DNA of 32,816 nt from Verrucomicrobiota bacterium (GCA_029572555.1 JAKPVM010000022.1:1-32816); one strand, 5' to 3'; shown: positions 16,494-25,914, counted from the first letter of the stretch. Notes: generated by a model not told the origin, from the sequence alone. Made by a program: numbers and translations.

Positions 16494-17372
16494 TTAATAT
16501 AACCATTCTTTAATGTTGTAATTGCCATCAAGGACAAAACCTTGCCTTCTGAATGCCCAGCACATATAGCTTACGCTAACAAAAAACGACGCAGGAACTC
16601 TATTAAGGGCACAAATTTTAACCCCAAGGAGTGTGGTTTTACCACCAAATCCCATTGGTCCAATGCCAAGTTCATTTGCAGTTTTCAAAATATCCTGTTC
16701 AAGGTCATCTAATTTCGGGTCTGGATTTCTATCGTCCAATTTCCTCAATAATTGCCGTTTAGAAGCCTCATAACCAGTGGCTCTATCGCCGCCAATACAT
16801 ACCCCTAAAACACCCGGACCACAGCCCTTTCCTTGCGCCTGCAGGACTGCATCCAAAATAACCTTTCTGCAACCGGTTAAATCGCGACTTGCCTTTAATT
16901 TTTCAAAAGGCAACGAATATTGCGCCCCGACGTTCTCGCATCCCCCACCCTTTAAAACTAATCTGACAACAATACTATCTGACTTATGTTGATGAAAATG
17001 CAGGACAGGCGAACCCGGTCCAACATTTGTTCCATCATTTTTTCCAGTAATCGAATCAACAGAGTTTTGTCGCAAATACCCTTTTGATGTGGCTTCCTTT
17101 ACTGCTATTTTTGCGGTTTCTTCAAAATCAATTTGATTCATACCAATAGGGCAATCGACATAAAACAAGACGCTTCCTGTATCCTGACAAAGCGGTTGAG
17201 ATTTTCGTTTTGCAAGTTCAATATTTTTGTCAATAATCTTTAAAGCCGATTCAGCGATTGTCCCTTTTTTTTCATTTTCAAGGGCATTAATAATGCTCCT
17301 ATAAACGTCTTCTGGAACTTCTACCGAGGTCCTTCGTATAAGATCTACTAAAACTTGTTTTAAACTATTCAT
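16494..17372 (-). CDS. Class I fumarate hydratase, alpha (N-terminal) subunit
   Basis: The iron-sulfur catalytic subunit of the two-component fumarase. Three cysteines suited to a [4Fe-4S] cluster lie in PLCQDTG (C62), GGGCENVG (C145) and GKGCGPG (C184). Other conserved strings are TGKNDGTNVGPGSPVLHFHQH, GVCIGGDRATGYEASK and GIGPMGFGGKTTLLGVK. The length of 292 is usual for the alpha subunit. The oxygen-labile cluster of this class suits an anaerobic or microaerobic life. No Shine-Dalgarno is visible before the ATG. It lies 63 nt after the histidinol-phosphatase gene in the same (-) run. TtdA (tartrate dehydratase) is the alternative. Confidence 0.94.
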   Translation of the reverse strand: MNSLKQVLVDLIRRTSVEVPEDVYRSIINALENEKKGTIAESALKIIDKNIELAKRKSQPLCQDTGSVLFYVDCPIGMNQIDFEETAKIAVKEATSKGYLRQNSVDSITGKNDGTNVGPGSPVLHFHQHKSDSIVVRLVLKGGGCENVGAQYSLPFEKLKASRDLTGCRKVILDAVLQAQGKGCGPGVLGVCIGGDRATGYEASKRQLLRKLDDRNPDPKLDDLEQDILKTANELGIGPMGFGGKTTLLGVKICALNRVPASFFVSVSYMCWAFRRQGFVLDGNYNIKEWLY

Positions 17373-17435
17373 CGTGCGAAATAATTAGCAAAGTTAATTT
17401 TCAAGTCAACAAAACGATCGGAAAAATGTGTTTTG

Positions 17436-18239
17436 CTATACCAATTCCATCTTTTTGCGTTTTCGAGAAGCAAAGACATAATAATTTTTATAACCACACT
17501 TTTTAGCCAATTCAATTGCCTCTTTAAAATTCATACCGACTTCTTCTGGTGAATGTGCATCAGAACCGAATGTTATTTCTACTCCCTCCTGATATGCCAT
17601 AGATAAAATCTGTTTACTCGGATAAATTTCTTTGCACTCTTTTCTCAATCCCGCTGTATTTATTTCAATTAGAACATTATTCTGATGCGCAGTTTTCAAA
17701 AATTCTCTGAACAAATCCGAACAATCATCTTCGGGGAAAAACCCGAATTTTTTTGCAAGGTCAATATGCCCTATTGTATCAAAAAAACCATATTTAGCGG
17801 TCTGGATTAATCTATGAATGTAACACATCCAAACTTCCGTTACATTATGCCGTTTCCATTCATCAAGTTTTTTAGGGTTATCTATATCCCATCTATTATC
17901 CACATAATGAACTGAACCGATTAAATAATCCCATTGATACAAAGAGGCGATTTTTTTAATCCACGCTTCATAACCGGGGATAAAATCTATTTCCAGACCA
18001 AGTCTAATATTTAGTTCAGGAAACTTTTTGCGTGTATTGATGACAGATTCAATGTAACCTTCAACTTCTGAAAAACGCATTCGCCAGTCATCAAAATCAT
18101 CTTCTGGCATTGGTGAGTGGTCGGAAAATCCGATTTCATTTAGACCAATTGAAATAGCCTTCTGTGCATACTCTTCTGGTTCTCCAACAGCGTGTCTGCA
18201 CAGCGGTGTATGAATATGATAATCCGCGGGCAAAATCAT
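17436..18239 (-). CDS. hisJ: PHP-family histidinol-phosphatase
   Basis: Hydrolyses L-histidinol phosphate to histidinol, the penultimate stage of histidine synthesis, using a trinuclear metal centre. PHP metal-binding motifs appear in order: DYHIHTPLCRHA (H8, H10), GFSDHSPMP, GLEIDFIPG, LIGSVHY, TIGHIDLAKKFG, EINTAGLRK and GSDAHSPEEVG. The length of 267 matches the HisJ/HisK type. No other his gene is nearby, so a more general phosphoesterase role is possible, but the motif spacing is that of histidinol-phosphatase. It lies between the PhoH and fumarase genes with gaps of 73 and 63 nt. Confidence 0.92.
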   Translation of the reverse strand: MILPADYHIHTPLCRHAVGEPEEYAQKAISIGLNEIGFSDHSPMPEDDFDDWRMRFSEVEGYIESVINTRKKFPELNIRLGLEIDFIPGYEAWIKKIASLYQWDYLIGSVHYVDNRWDIDNPKKLDEWKRHNVTEVWMCYIHRLIQTAKYGFFDTIGHIDLAKKFGFFPEDDCSDLFREFLKTAHQNNVLIEINTAGLRKECKEIYPSKQILSMAYQEGVEITFGSDAHSPEEVGMNFKEAIELAKKCGYKNYYVFASRKRKKMELV

Positions 18240-18312
18240 AATACTCTATTATCAATTCAATTTATCAAAATGGCAAATTTAAAGAAATAAAACGAGAATC
18301 TCAATGTATAGA

Positions 18313-19611
18313 TTATAAAATATTGGCTGCTAGTTCTGCTAATTCTGAACGTTCACCGTGTTGCAATTCAATATGAGCGGAAATTGCCTCTTTTCTAAAC
18401 TTACTTACAAGGTAGTTAAATCCGTTAGAGGAAGAATCCACATAAGGATTGTCTATTTGATAAGGGTCGCCAGTGAATACAATCTTTGTCCCGTTTCCAA
18501 CCCTTGTAATGATGGTTTTTACTTCAAGCGGTGTAAGGTTTTGAGCCTCATCAATTATCATATATTGACTTGCGATGCTTCTTCCTCTTATGTAACTAAG
18601 GGCTTCAACCACAATTGTACCGGAACGCATTAATTCAGATGGATGACGAAAATCTTTACCCATATTTAAATCAGCCAACAGTTCAAGTGCATCGTGGATA
18701 GGCTGCATCCAAGGGTCAAGTTTCTCCTCCAATGTACCGGGCAAAAATCCAATCTCTTTGCCAACAGAAATAGTAGGACGGGCAACAATAAGCCTGCGAT
18801 ATTGTCTGTCCTGGACGGTGCATTTTAAACCTGCTGCAATTGCAAGCAATGTCTTACCGGTACCTGCTTTTCCCATCAATGTTACAAGTTTAATTTTATC
18901 GTCCAACAGGGCATCCAGAGCAAAATGCTGCTCTCTGTTTTTAGGCTTTATACCCCATACGCCCTCTTTACAGTCATAAATAGCGATAAACTTTTTCAAA
19001 CTCTGGTCGACTTTTGCAAGGGAAACTCGTTTTGGATTTGATTTATCAATTAATGTGCAATATTCGTTTGAACAACAAATAACATCTTTCTTGATTTCCA
19101 ACTCGCCATAATTGCGAAAAGCAGTTAATTCTTGCGGCGTGACTTCCAGTTCAAATGTACCAGTGTAAAGATCCTGAATTCTAACACGGTCAGTTTCATA
19201 ATCTTCGGCTTGAACTCCAAGAGCGTCGGCCTTAATCCTCAAGTTAATGTCTTTTGAGACAACTACGGTTGGTATATTTGGATTTTCTTTCTTTAAGGCA
19301 AGGGCAAGAGAAAGGATTCGGTTATCGGTGTTTTCTTTGATTAATGGGGGTGTGCCATTGTTTAAAAAAATAATTTTTAAACACCCTTTATCAGGCAATG
19401 GAACACCCTCGCTCAATCTACCGCGTGCTCGCAATTCATCTAACGTCCGGGATACAGTTCGCGCATTCTGTCCAAGTTCAGAAGACTCGCGTTTGAACTT
19501 ATCAATTTCCTCAATGACTTCAATCGGGATAAGGACATTATTTTCTCTGAAACTCATCAATGAGTCAGGGTTGTGTAACAACACATTAGTATCAAGGATA
19601 TAATTTTTCAT
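18313..19611 (-). CDS. PIN-PhoH fusion ATPase (PhoH2/YlaK family)
   Basis: Residues 1-130 are a PIN endoribonuclease-like domain: YILDTNVLLHNPDSL with the first acidic metal ligand, IEVIEEIDKFKR, TVVSKDINLRIKADALGV and EDYETD. From about residue 225 a PhoH-type P-loop ATPase follows: ALDALLDDKIKLVTLMGKAGTGKTLLA (Walker A GKAGTGKT), VARPTISVGKEIGFLPG, LSYIRGRSI, MIIDEAQNLTP (Walker B), TRVGNGTKIVFTGDPYQID. PIN-PhoH proteins have been described as RNA helicase/nucleases; the physiological role is unclear. The length of 432 is typical. The start at the ATG at 19611 has no strong Shine-Dalgarno. Confidence 0.93.
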   Translation of the reverse strand: MKNYILDTNVLLHNPDSLMSFRENNVLIPIEVIEEIDKFKRESSELGQNARTVSRTLDELRARGRLSEGVPLPDKGCLKIIFLNNGTPPLIKENTDNRILSLALALKKENPNIPTVVVSKDINLRIKADALGVQAEDYETDRVRIQDLYTGTFELEVTPQELTAFRNYGELEIKKDVICCSNEYCTLIDKSNPKRVSLAKVDQSLKKFIAIYDCKEGVWGIKPKNREQHFALDALLDDKIKLVTLMGKAGTGKTLLAIAAGLKCTVQDRQYRRLIVARPTISVGKEIGFLPGTLEEKLDPWMQPIHDALELLADLNMGKDFRHPSELMRSGTIVVEALSYIRGRSIASQYMIIDEAQNLTPLEVKTIITRVGNGTKIVFTGDPYQIDNPYVDSSSNGFNYLVSKFRKEAISAHIELQHGERSELAELAANIL

Positions 19612-19662
19612 TGCTCAATTTTTGAAGTAAGTGAAGTTTTGCTATTAATTCCACTTTATATT

Positions 19663-20319
19663 CTAAACAAATTTTACTGTTTCCATTCTTTTGTGCCATT
19701 CAATCAATCTGTTATAGGCTGACGGTAATTTATAATGATTGGTATATAAAAACATTCCGAGCATACCATACAGGTCAAAATCGATGAAAACAGGTTTTTC
19801 ACCGAGTAAAAAATCTTTTTCAAAAAGCATTTGTTCATAATACCAGAGCCATTTTTCAAGTTCCATCAGCAAGGCTTGCTGTTCCATCTTCCACTCTTCG
19901 ATACATCCGATGCCGTATTTACGTTCTTTGTGTCTTAAATATAAAAGGCTTTCATTTTTTGGGACAAACTCCTCGAAATAAATGTCATTTAATTTCGCGC
20001 AAATAATCTCAACGTCATTTTCAATATGTCTCCAAATTAAATTTTGCAAGCCACCAAACTTTCTTGGAAATAAGCCGAGATTGAATTTTACATCAATATA
20101 CTTTGCAATAATCTGGGATTCGTTGCTTGTTTCAAAAATAACATTTTTACCATCCTTGATTACAGGTACCTGATGATACCTATTTCTTGTAATTTTCCAG
20201 ATATAAGACCTATCTGTAGTAGGAATGTTTTTAATTTTAAACGGCTTACCCGAGTATTCCAGAATTTTTCTTTGAACAACGCAAAATCCGCACCACTCAA
20301 TCTGAATTAATTCAACCAT
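19663..20319 (-). CDS. Glutathione S-transferase-like protein with CGFC redox motif
   Basis: The protein has 218 residues from the ATG at 20319; a TTG at 20343 would add eight. The N-terminal ~80 residues are a thioredoxin/glutaredoxin fold with EWCGFC (C10, C13), HQVPVI containing the cis-Pro, and FETSNESQIIAKYI, matching the glutathione-binding E-S motif of GSTs. The rest is an all-helical GST C-terminal domain (FIDFDLYGMLGMFLYTN). Bacterial relatives include glutathione lyases and glutathionyl reductases, but PVC bacteria often lack glutathione, so the thiol used is unknown. The gene lies between phoH and the type II secretion F gene, and thioredoxin is nearby. Confidence 0.8.
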   Translation of the reverse strand: MVELIQIEWCGFCVVQRKILEYSGKPFKIKNIPTTDRSYIWKITRNRYHQVPVIKDGKNVIFETSNESQIIAKYIDVKFNLGLFPRKFGGLQNLIWRHIENDVEIICAKLNDIYFEEFVPKNESLLYLRHKERKYGIGCIEEWKMEQQALLMELEKWLWYYEQMLFEKDFLLGEKPVFIDFDLYGMLGMFLYTNHYKLPSAYNRLIEWHKRMETVKFV

Positions 20320-20370
20320 TTCGTTTTTAATTATTTTTAGCAAAATTATTATACATTGTAAAACATTTAA

Positions 20371-21375
20371 TTACTGATTTAGTTCTATTCCAATTTGCTG
20401 GTAATAATTATAATAAAACAAAATTATTTTAAGTCCAATAGCAAGAGCTATTAAAATAAATATCAGATGCCCTGCCCATTGGGAAGCTGACCGAAGTTTT
20501 CTTGTGGCTTCTTCTAAATAATAAGAGTGCAATCTTTTGAGAGTATCATCTAATTTTCCACTCACTTCGCCAGTTGAATACTGAGAAGCAAACATCTCTG
20601 GAAACTCCCTGCAATGATTTATTTCTTCGGATGGTGTAGTAATACCATTTGTTAATCGTTCCCCCCATAATTTTACATTGCCCTTTAATATTACTGAACC
20701 GCTTGCTTCTGCTGCTAATTCAATGGCATTTATAATCGGCACTCCTGCGCTAAGAAGCGACTCTAAAGCAAAGGCAAATCTTGATAGAACAAGACTGTGT
20801 CTTCCAGTGCCAAATAGCGGGATTTTTCTTATAAACCTTTCGACAATCCACCGCCAGTGTTCGTCCCTGTAAGGTTGTATCGCGTAAATTAAAACGAAAG
20901 TTATGATGTATAATGGAAGTAATAAGCCAATCGTTTTCGCAGCATAAACCAGCAGATTTCCTGTCGTAAAAAATTCCGCAAACGGGAAAATAAAAACAGC
21001 AAAATGCAGCAGAAATACCGGATAGGCTAAATTGGCAATGAACTGGTTTATTAATTGAGCCTTTTGCTGGTAATGGTCAGATAAGATTTTAAAACAAGCC
21101 TCAAGTTTACCGCTCTTTTCCGAAGCCTCGATAAGGGCAATATCAAAATCCGGAACTGGGATATTAGAATGCTTGATTGTTTCTGTGAATGTCTCTCCGC
21201 CTTTAATCCCCTCTAAAAGGCAATAAGATAATCTGTAAATTCTACGGTTTTTTGCATTTTTGATGATGTGATTTAATGCAGATAAAACCGGCACGCCGGC
21301 GGTTATCAATGTTCCTAACTGATAATAAAAATCTGAAAGGCTTTTATAATAACCGGGTGTATTAATAAATAGCAT
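20371..21375 (-). CDS. Type II secretion / type IV pilus inner-membrane platform protein, GspF family
   Basis: The protein has 334 residues with two T2SSF repeats. The first is about residues 10-120 (YYQLGTLITAGVPVLSALN to FKILSDHYQQKAQL), followed by membrane segments near 125-165. The second is about 195-310 (LSRFAFALESLLSAGVPIINAIELA to LDDTLKRLHSYYLEEA), followed by a last helix (HLIFILIALAIGLKIILFY). The twin L-AGVP motifs are diagnostic. It lacks the N-terminal extra domain of GspF/PilC and is shorter than the usual ~400. The prepilin peptidase 3.4 kb away could serve the same machinery. No secretion ATPase, pilin or secretin is in the window, so pilus versus secretion cannot be decided. 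Confidence 0.9.
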   Translation of the reverse strand: MLFINTPGYYKSLSDFYYQLGTLITAGVPVLSALNHIIKNAKNRRIYRLSYCLLEGIKGGETFTETIKHSNIPVPDFDIALIEASEKSGKLEACFKILSDHYQQKAQLINQFIANLAYPVFLLHFAVFIFPFAEFFTTGNLLVYAAKTIGLLLPLYIITFVLIYAIQPYRDEHWRWIVERFIRKIPLFGTGRHSLVLSRFAFALESLLSAGVPIINAIELAAEASGSVILKGNVKLWGERLTNGITTPSEEINHCREFPEMFASQYSTGEVSGKLDDTLKRLHSYYLEEATRKLRSASQWAGHLIFILIALAIGLKIILFYYNYYQQIGIELNQ

Positions 21376-21422
21376 TTAAAAGCTTTATCTATTAAAATGA
21401 AAACAGAACATCAGACCTCGTA

Positions 21423-21752
21423 TTAAATAAATTTATCCAGACTGGATTTCAAAACTGTTTTTGGCTTAACACCGACACTCTGCCCTACTACATTGCCCTC
21501 TTTAAAAAACAGGAGTGTCGGAATTGAACTTATACCATAATTGTTCGCAATTTCAGGACAATCATCTACATTAAGTTTACAGACTTTCACCTTACCAACA
21601 TATTCATTTGCAATCTCATCAAGAACTGGTGTAAGCATCTTGCAAGGCCCGCACCAATTAGCCCAAAAATCGACTATCACAGGTATATTTGACTTAATGA
21701 CCTCTGCCTCAAAGTTATCCGATGTAAGATTAACTATATTATTTGATGCCAT
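21423..21752 (-). CDS. trxA: Thioredoxin
   Basis: Small dithiol reductase of 109 residues with the classic active site FWANWCGPCKML (C34, C37), VDFW before it, the buried Asp-containing VDDCPEIANNYGI, and cis-Pro in SSIPTLLFFKEG. I start at the ATG at 21752 because GGGGG lies 8 nt upstream, one of the few clear ribosome-binding sites here. The TTG at 21767 would lie inside that element. It is downstream of the proline-rich membrane-protein gene (31 nt gap) and upstream of the GspF gene (47 nt gap). No thioredoxin reductase is in the window. Confidence 0.97.
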   Translation of the reverse strand: MASNNIVNLTSDNFEAEVIKSNIPVIVDFWANWCGPCKMLTPVLDEIANEYVGKVKVCKLNVDDCPEIANNYGISSIPTLLFFKEGNVVGQSVGVKPKTVLKSSLDKFI

Positions 21753-21783
21753 AGTTTTAACCCCCAATAAAATCCAATTAATT

Positions 21784-22311
21784 TTAACCCCCGCTTTGTA
21801 ATGCGCTCTGCAACAAAGTCATAAGGTAAACCACGCAAATCACTGCTGATAAACTTGCCACCATAGCGACTATCGCAAGAACCCTGTCAAGAACAGCAAT
21901 AGTGGGCGCCGCTGATGGCGCCTTTGGTCTCTGAGGAGCAGATGCCTTTCCCTGTTCTTTCTGTTCAGTCGCAGGAGCGGCTTTTGGACCGGGTGTGCTT
22001 GCAAGTTTTGCCCCAGAAGCCCCTGTCGCAGGAGGCATTGTACCTGGCGGCTTTGCTGCACCAGCCACAGGCGCTTTAGGTACCGAAGACGGCGGTGCCC
22101 CTTGAGGTGGCACCGTGGGCTTAGGTGGTGTCATAGTCGGCATTGAAGGCACAGGTGCAGATTGTGGAATAGTCGGCAATTTTATTGTTGGCGCAGATGT
22201 TGGTTTCGGCGGCAATTGAATCCGAACAGTTTCTTTTTTTACTTGCGCCTTATTCTGGTCTGGGTTGGGTGGAACCGACCCAGATGGCAAATTTGGTATA
22301 TTTTCAGCCAT
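21784..22311 (-). CDS. Proline/alanine-rich protein with C-terminal membrane anchor, unknown function
   Basis: The protein has 175 residues. The first ~135 are low-complexity Pro, Ala, Thr, Ser and Lys and probably disordered. They include the string KKETVRIQLPPKP and a following PTIKLPTIP, which I recall in tail-anchored proteins of PVC bacteria. The end is a single hydrophobic helix (VLDRVLAIVAMVASLSAVICVVYLM) and about ten small residues. The likely topology is tail-anchored with the proline-rich part in the cytoplasm. No signal peptide is seen. Codon use over the repetitive region is consistent with coding in this frame. Function is unknown. It is first in the long (-) run and divergent from larA. 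Confidence 0.78.
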   Translation of the reverse strand: MAENIPNLPSGSVPPNPDQNKAQVKKETVRIQLPPKPTSAPTIKLPTIPQSAPVPSMPTMTPPKPTVPPQGAPPSSVPKAPVAGAAKPPGTMPPATGASGAKLASTPGPKAAPATEQKEQGKASAPQRPKAPSAAPTIAVLDRVLAIVAMVASLSAVICVVYLMTLLQSALQSGG

Positions 22312-22321
22312 ACTTTAATCT

Positions 22322-22350
22322 AAATTAAAATTTTATAACCGTATTGTCAA
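22322..22350 (-). promoter_or_regulatory. Candidate promoter for the proline-rich/thioredoxin run
   Basis: A perfect TTGACA (22350-22345) is followed after 17 nt by TAATTT (22327-22322), a poor -10. Transcription would start only a few nt before the ATG at 22311, so the leader would be very short. Confidence 0.35.
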
Positions 22351-22355
22351 ACTAT

Positions 22356-22384
22356 TTGTAAAATTATTAGAATTAAAAATATTT
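22356..22384 (+). promoter_or_regulatory. Candidate promoter for larA
   Basis: TTGTAA (22356-22361), 17 nt, then TATTTT (22379-22384), placing a start near 22391, about 12 nt before the ATG at 22403. It shares the 91-nt divergent intergenic region with the candidate on the other strand. This is a motif match only. Confidence 0.35.
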
Positions 22385-22402
22385 TATGTTAAAATAAACC
22401 CT

Positions 22403-23671
22403 ATGAAAGTCCATATCGCTTATGGTGAAAGCAGTCTTGAAATTAAATTGCCTGAAAATATAACGACTGTAATTGAGCCGAAATACAAACAGGGAATTGA
22501 AGACGAAAAAGCCGTTCTGTGGCATTCTCTTAATAAACCGATTGAAGCACTAACTTTAAGGAATTGGTTTAATGGTAAATCTAAAATATGTATAACATTC
22601 ACGGATATAACCCGCCCAACCCCTAACATCAGACTTATTCCTTGGCTCCTTGAATACTTATCTTTTGTTCCTAAAAAAAATATAACACTATTAAATTCTT
22701 TAGGTTCTCACAGACCAAACAGTCTAAAAGAATTAGAAAAAATGTTAACCTCAGAAGTTACAAAACAATACAGAATAGTCCACAATGACCCGGAAAATAA
22801 AGAGTCTCATATAAAGGTAGGTTCTCTTAAAGATAATACACCAGCGTTGATTTCACACCATCTTGTTGAAGCAGATGTAAAGATTATTACTGGATTTATT
22901 GAACCACACTTTTTCGCCGGATTCAGCGGAGGTCCCAAAGGCATACTGCCCGGCACAGCATATCTTGATTCAATAATGGCAAATCATCGCTCTGAGAATA
23001 TCGCTCATCCAAATGCCACATTTGGAATTACTGAAGGTAATCCAATCTGGGAAGAGATGAGAGATATTGCATTGAAAATTGGGCCAGCGTTTTTAATTAA
23101 TGTTACTCTCAACAATGAAAGAAAAATTACCGGCGTCTTTGCCGGCGATATAATTAAGGCTCATAAAAAAGGGACTGAATTTGTTAAAGCCAATGCTATG
23201 CAACAGGTGAAGGAAAAGTTTGATATCGTGATAACAACGAACAGCGGATACCCGTTAGATTTGAACTTGTATCAAGGCGTAAAGGGAATGAGCGCAGCAG
23301 CAAAAATTGTCAAAAAAGGCGGTGTAATAATTCTTGCTTGTGAATGCAGAGAGGGCATCCCATTTAATAGTTCTTATGAAAAATTGCTCCATAGCGGAAA
23401 TAGTCCGGATAATTTGCTTCAAAAGATTTCAGAATCAGGACGCGTAGTCCCCGACCAATGGCAAGTTCAAATTCAGGCGCAAATACAAAAAAACGCCACT
23501 GTTTATCTTTACAGTGCTTTGCCAGACGACGCAGTAAAATCTGCGCACCTTATTCCAACCAAAAATATTGAAAAGACTGTTTCAGAAATAATTTCAGAGC
23601 GAGGTGGTAATGCAAAAATAGCCGTTTTACCGCAAGGACCTCTCACAATTCCATACCTTGCAGAATCTTAA
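22403..23671 (+). CDS. LarA-like nickel-pincer-dependent racemase/epimerase
   Basis: LarA enzymes racemise or epimerise 2-hydroxyacids through hydride transfer with a nickel-pincer nucleotide. From family knowledge, the key residues of Lactobacillus plantarum LarA are Asp72, Arg75, His108, His174, Lys184 and His200. Here the counterparts D68, R71 (DITRP), H103 (LGSHRP), H169 (EPHFFAGFSGG), K179 and H195 (MANHRS) are present with the same spacing, so the site looks intact. The length of 422 is normal. The substrate need not be lactate, since the family is diverse. The cofactor-making genes larB, larC and larE are not in the window. It has no Shine-Dalgarno and aroC follows after 42 nt. Confidence 0.9.
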   Translation: MKVHIAYGESSLEIKLPENITTVIEPKYKQGIEDEKAVLWHSLNKPIEALTLRNWFNGKSKICITFTDITRPTPNIRLIPWLLEYLSFVPKKNITLLNSLGSHRPNSLKELEKMLTSEVTKQYRIVHNDPENKESHIKVGSLKDNTPALISHHLVEADVKIITGFIEPHFFAGFSGGPKGILPGTAYLDSIMANHRSENIAHPNATFGITEGNPIWEEMRDIALKIGPAFLINVTLNNERKITGVFAGDIIKAHKKGTEFVKANAMQQVKEKFDIVITTNSGYPLDLNLYQGVKGMSAAAKIVKKGGVIILACECREGIPFNSSYEKLLHSGNSPDNLLQKISESGRVVPDQWQVQIQAQIQKNATVYLYSALPDDAVKSAHLIPTKNIEKTVSEIISERGGNAKIAVLPQGPLTIPYLAES

Positions 23672-23713
23672 AGGTTATTTGACCAGTTCAAAAATATTTA
23701 ATAAAATCCATTT

Positions 23714-24811
23714 ATGGGTAATACTTTTGGACATCTTTTTCGGGTTACAACGTGGGGTGAATCTCACGGTGGAGTAATCGGTGTTGTAGTTGACGGCTGT
23801 CCACCCGGAATCCTCCTTACAGAAACGGATATTCAACCCGAATTGGATAGAAGACGTCCCGGTCAGTCAAGTATTGTAACCACGCGAAAAGAGTCAGATA
23901 CCGTAAAAATAGTTTCTGGCATATTTCAAGGAAAGACACTCGGAACTCCAATATGCATGCTTGTAAAAAACGAAGATGCAAGACCGGAGGCATATTCAGA
24001 AATTGCAGAAAAATTTCGTCCGTCGCATGCCGATTATACTTACTTTGCAAAATATGGTCTCCGAAACTGGCAAGGCGGAGGAAGAAGTAGCGCCAGAGAG
24101 ACAATCGGACGCGTTGCAGCAGGGGCAATAGCAAAGAAGATTTTAAAAACACGTTATAATGTCCAAATCCTGGCTTATGTAAAACAGGTGCATAAAATAA
24201 AAGCAAAAGTTGATATTAACAAAATTAATAATGAAATAATTGAATCCAATCCTGTTCGCTGTCCTGATGCCGAAGCCGCAAAACGAATGATTAAATTGAT
24301 TGAACGGATTAGGTCAGAAGGTGATAGTGTCGGTGGAATAATAGAATGCATCGCTCTTGGCGTGCCAGCAGGTTGGGGAGATCCCGTATTTGATAAACTT
24401 GACGCAGATTTATCAAAGGCAATGCTCAGTATCCCTGCGGTTAAAGGATTTGACATCGGTTCAGGATTTGACTGCATAACTATGAAAGGCAGCCAACACA
24501 ATGACCCGTTCAGGATGAAAAATGGTAAAGTGGTTACATCAACAAACTACTCGGGCGGTATTCAGGGTGGGATTAGCAATGGACAGCCAATTTACTTTAG
24601 AGTGGCGTTCAAACCGGTTGCCACAATTATGCAGGAACAACAGACCGTTAATATTAATTTTCAAAACACAACATTAAAAGCGCGCGGCAGACACGACGCC
24701 TGCGTTCTTCCAAGGGCTGTGCCGATTGTTGAAGCAATGACTGCATTGGTTCTTGTTGACCATAGCTTGAGGCATAAAGCACAATGTGAAGATTTACAAG
24801 CCCCTCTTTAA
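23714..24811 (+). CDS. aroC: Chorismate synthase
   Basis: Final enzyme of the shikimate pathway, turning EPSP into chorismate with reduced FMN. Signatures: [21 protein letters not shown] at the N-terminus, [78 protein letters not shown] and [18 protein letters not shown]. The length of 365 is typical. It starts 42 nt after larA without a ribosome-binding site. Its last 4 nt overlap the convergent prepilin peptidase gene. The aroE gene lies just beyond on the opposite strand, so two shikimate genes are close together but not co-transcribed. Confidence 0.98.
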   Translation: MGNTFGHLFRVTTWGESHGGVIGVVVDGCPPGILLTETDIQPELDRRRPGQSSIVTTRKESDTVKIVSGIFQGKTLGTPICMLVKNEDARPEAYSEIAEKFRPSHADYTYFAKYGLRNWQGGGRSSARETIGRVAAGAIAKKILKTRYNVQILAYVKQVHKIKAKVDINKINNEIIESNPVRCPDAEAAKRMIKLIERIRSEGDSVGGIIECIALGVPAGWGDPVFDKLDADLSKAMLSIPAVKGFDIGSGFDCITMKGSQHNDPFRMKNGKVVTSTNYSGGIQGGISNGQPIYFRVAFKPVATIMQEQQTVNINFQNTTLKARGRHDACVLPRAVPIVEAMTALVLVDHSLRHKAQCEDLQAPL

Positions 24812-25914
24812 TATAACCAAATCCTTACTATTTCCTCCCCAATAAATATCCATATTATTGCGGCGAGTGAAATGAAAGGACCATAAGGAAGCCTGCTTGA
24901 GCGTTCTCTTAAACCAGCAATAATCAATAAGCCTCCAACTATTGCGCCAATTATGGAACTGACACAAAGGGTGAAAACAACCCCTTTCCAGCCAGTAAAT
25001 GCGCCGATTGCAGCCATAAATTTAACATCGCCAAATCCCATTGCCTCTCGCGGAATCGTTATTTCATCAGCGACAATCTCCATAAACGAAATTGTGTCAG
25101 GAGGAAATTCCTCTTTGCCAATAAGTAATTTTTCAGGTGTCAAAACAACTTGAGTCTGCCAGAAGCATCTATCGGCAAGTTCTACCCTTTTCGCTATTAT
25201 TTTTATTGCATCAGTTTTTCTGCTAAATATGTCGCAATAAGGGATTATTTGGTCGGGTAAGATTAATTCTTCTTCTGTAAAAACTATTTTTGTATCAGGA
25301 GAAATTTGCACTTTAAGTTTACCAAAAATTAGTTTTCCTGCCTGCACAATAATGTAAATGAGCGCTGTCCCAAGTATCAATCCAAGTACGCTCTGTTTTA
25401 ATGAAGACGACCACGATGAAGATTGATGAAGCGATGGCAAAACGATTGAAACCACAAGCCCGAAAACAATCCCGCCGATTGTGATTTCATCGGGGATTAT
25501 GAAATGTTCAAAATCGATAAATGAAGCCACAATTAGCGCGGCTGTAAAAATGGCAACAACAATGGCAAGATACGGATTGAAATTCCCGTATTTTAACCAG
25601 CTGCAAAGAAAGAAAACACCGGTGATAAACTCCACAATTACATATCTCGGCGAAATTTTCTTGCCGCAATTGTGGCATTTTCCTTTAAGCCAGATATAAG
25701 AAATAATCGGGATATTAAAATACCATGGTATTTGCCAGTTGCAGTTTGGACAGTGCGAAGGTGGTTTTACTATACTTTCTCCTCTTGGAAGTCTATAAAT
25801 GCAAACGTTTAAAAAACTGCCCACTATGCAGCCAAAGACAAGAAAAACAACCGCCCAGTATAAAAACGATGCGCCTTTTATTGGTTCAATAATGCACTGT
25901 TCAAGTATTTCCAT
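24808..25914 (-). CDS. Prepilin peptidase (A24 family) with large internal insert
   Basis: Polytopic aspartic protease that cleaves and N-methylates type IV prepilin-like proteins. The N-terminal domain has two cysteine pairs, CPNC (C55, C58) and CHNC (C80, C83), with [22 protein letters not shown]. The catalytic aspartates are D134 in [15 protein letters not shown] and D296 in [14 protein letters not shown]. Between them about 90 polar residues (about 200-290) replace what is normally a short loop, making 368 residues instead of roughly 250-290. Similar inserts are, as I recall, seen in Verrucomicrobiota. The ATG lies inside the end of aroE (14-nt overlap), suggesting translational coupling. 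A GspF-family gene is 3.4 kb away. Confidence 0.93.
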   Translation of the reverse strand: MEILEQCIIEPIKGASFLYWAVVFLVFGCIVGSFLNVCIYRLPRGESIVKPPSHCPNCNWQIPWYFNIPIISYIWLKGKCHNCGKKISPRYVIVEFITGVFFLCSWLKYGNFNPYLAIVVAIFTAALIVASFIDFEHFIIPDEITIGGIVFGLVVSIVLPSLHQSSSWSSSLKQSVLGLILGTALIYIIVQAGKLIFGKLKVQISPDTKIVFTEEELILPDQIIPYCDIFSRKTDAIKIIAKRVELADRCFWQTQVVLTPEKLLIGKEEFPPDTISFMEIVADEITIPREAMGFGDVKFMAAIGAFTGWKGVVFTLCVSSIIGAIVGGLLIIAGLRERSSRLPYGPFISLAAIIWIFIGEEIVRIWLY

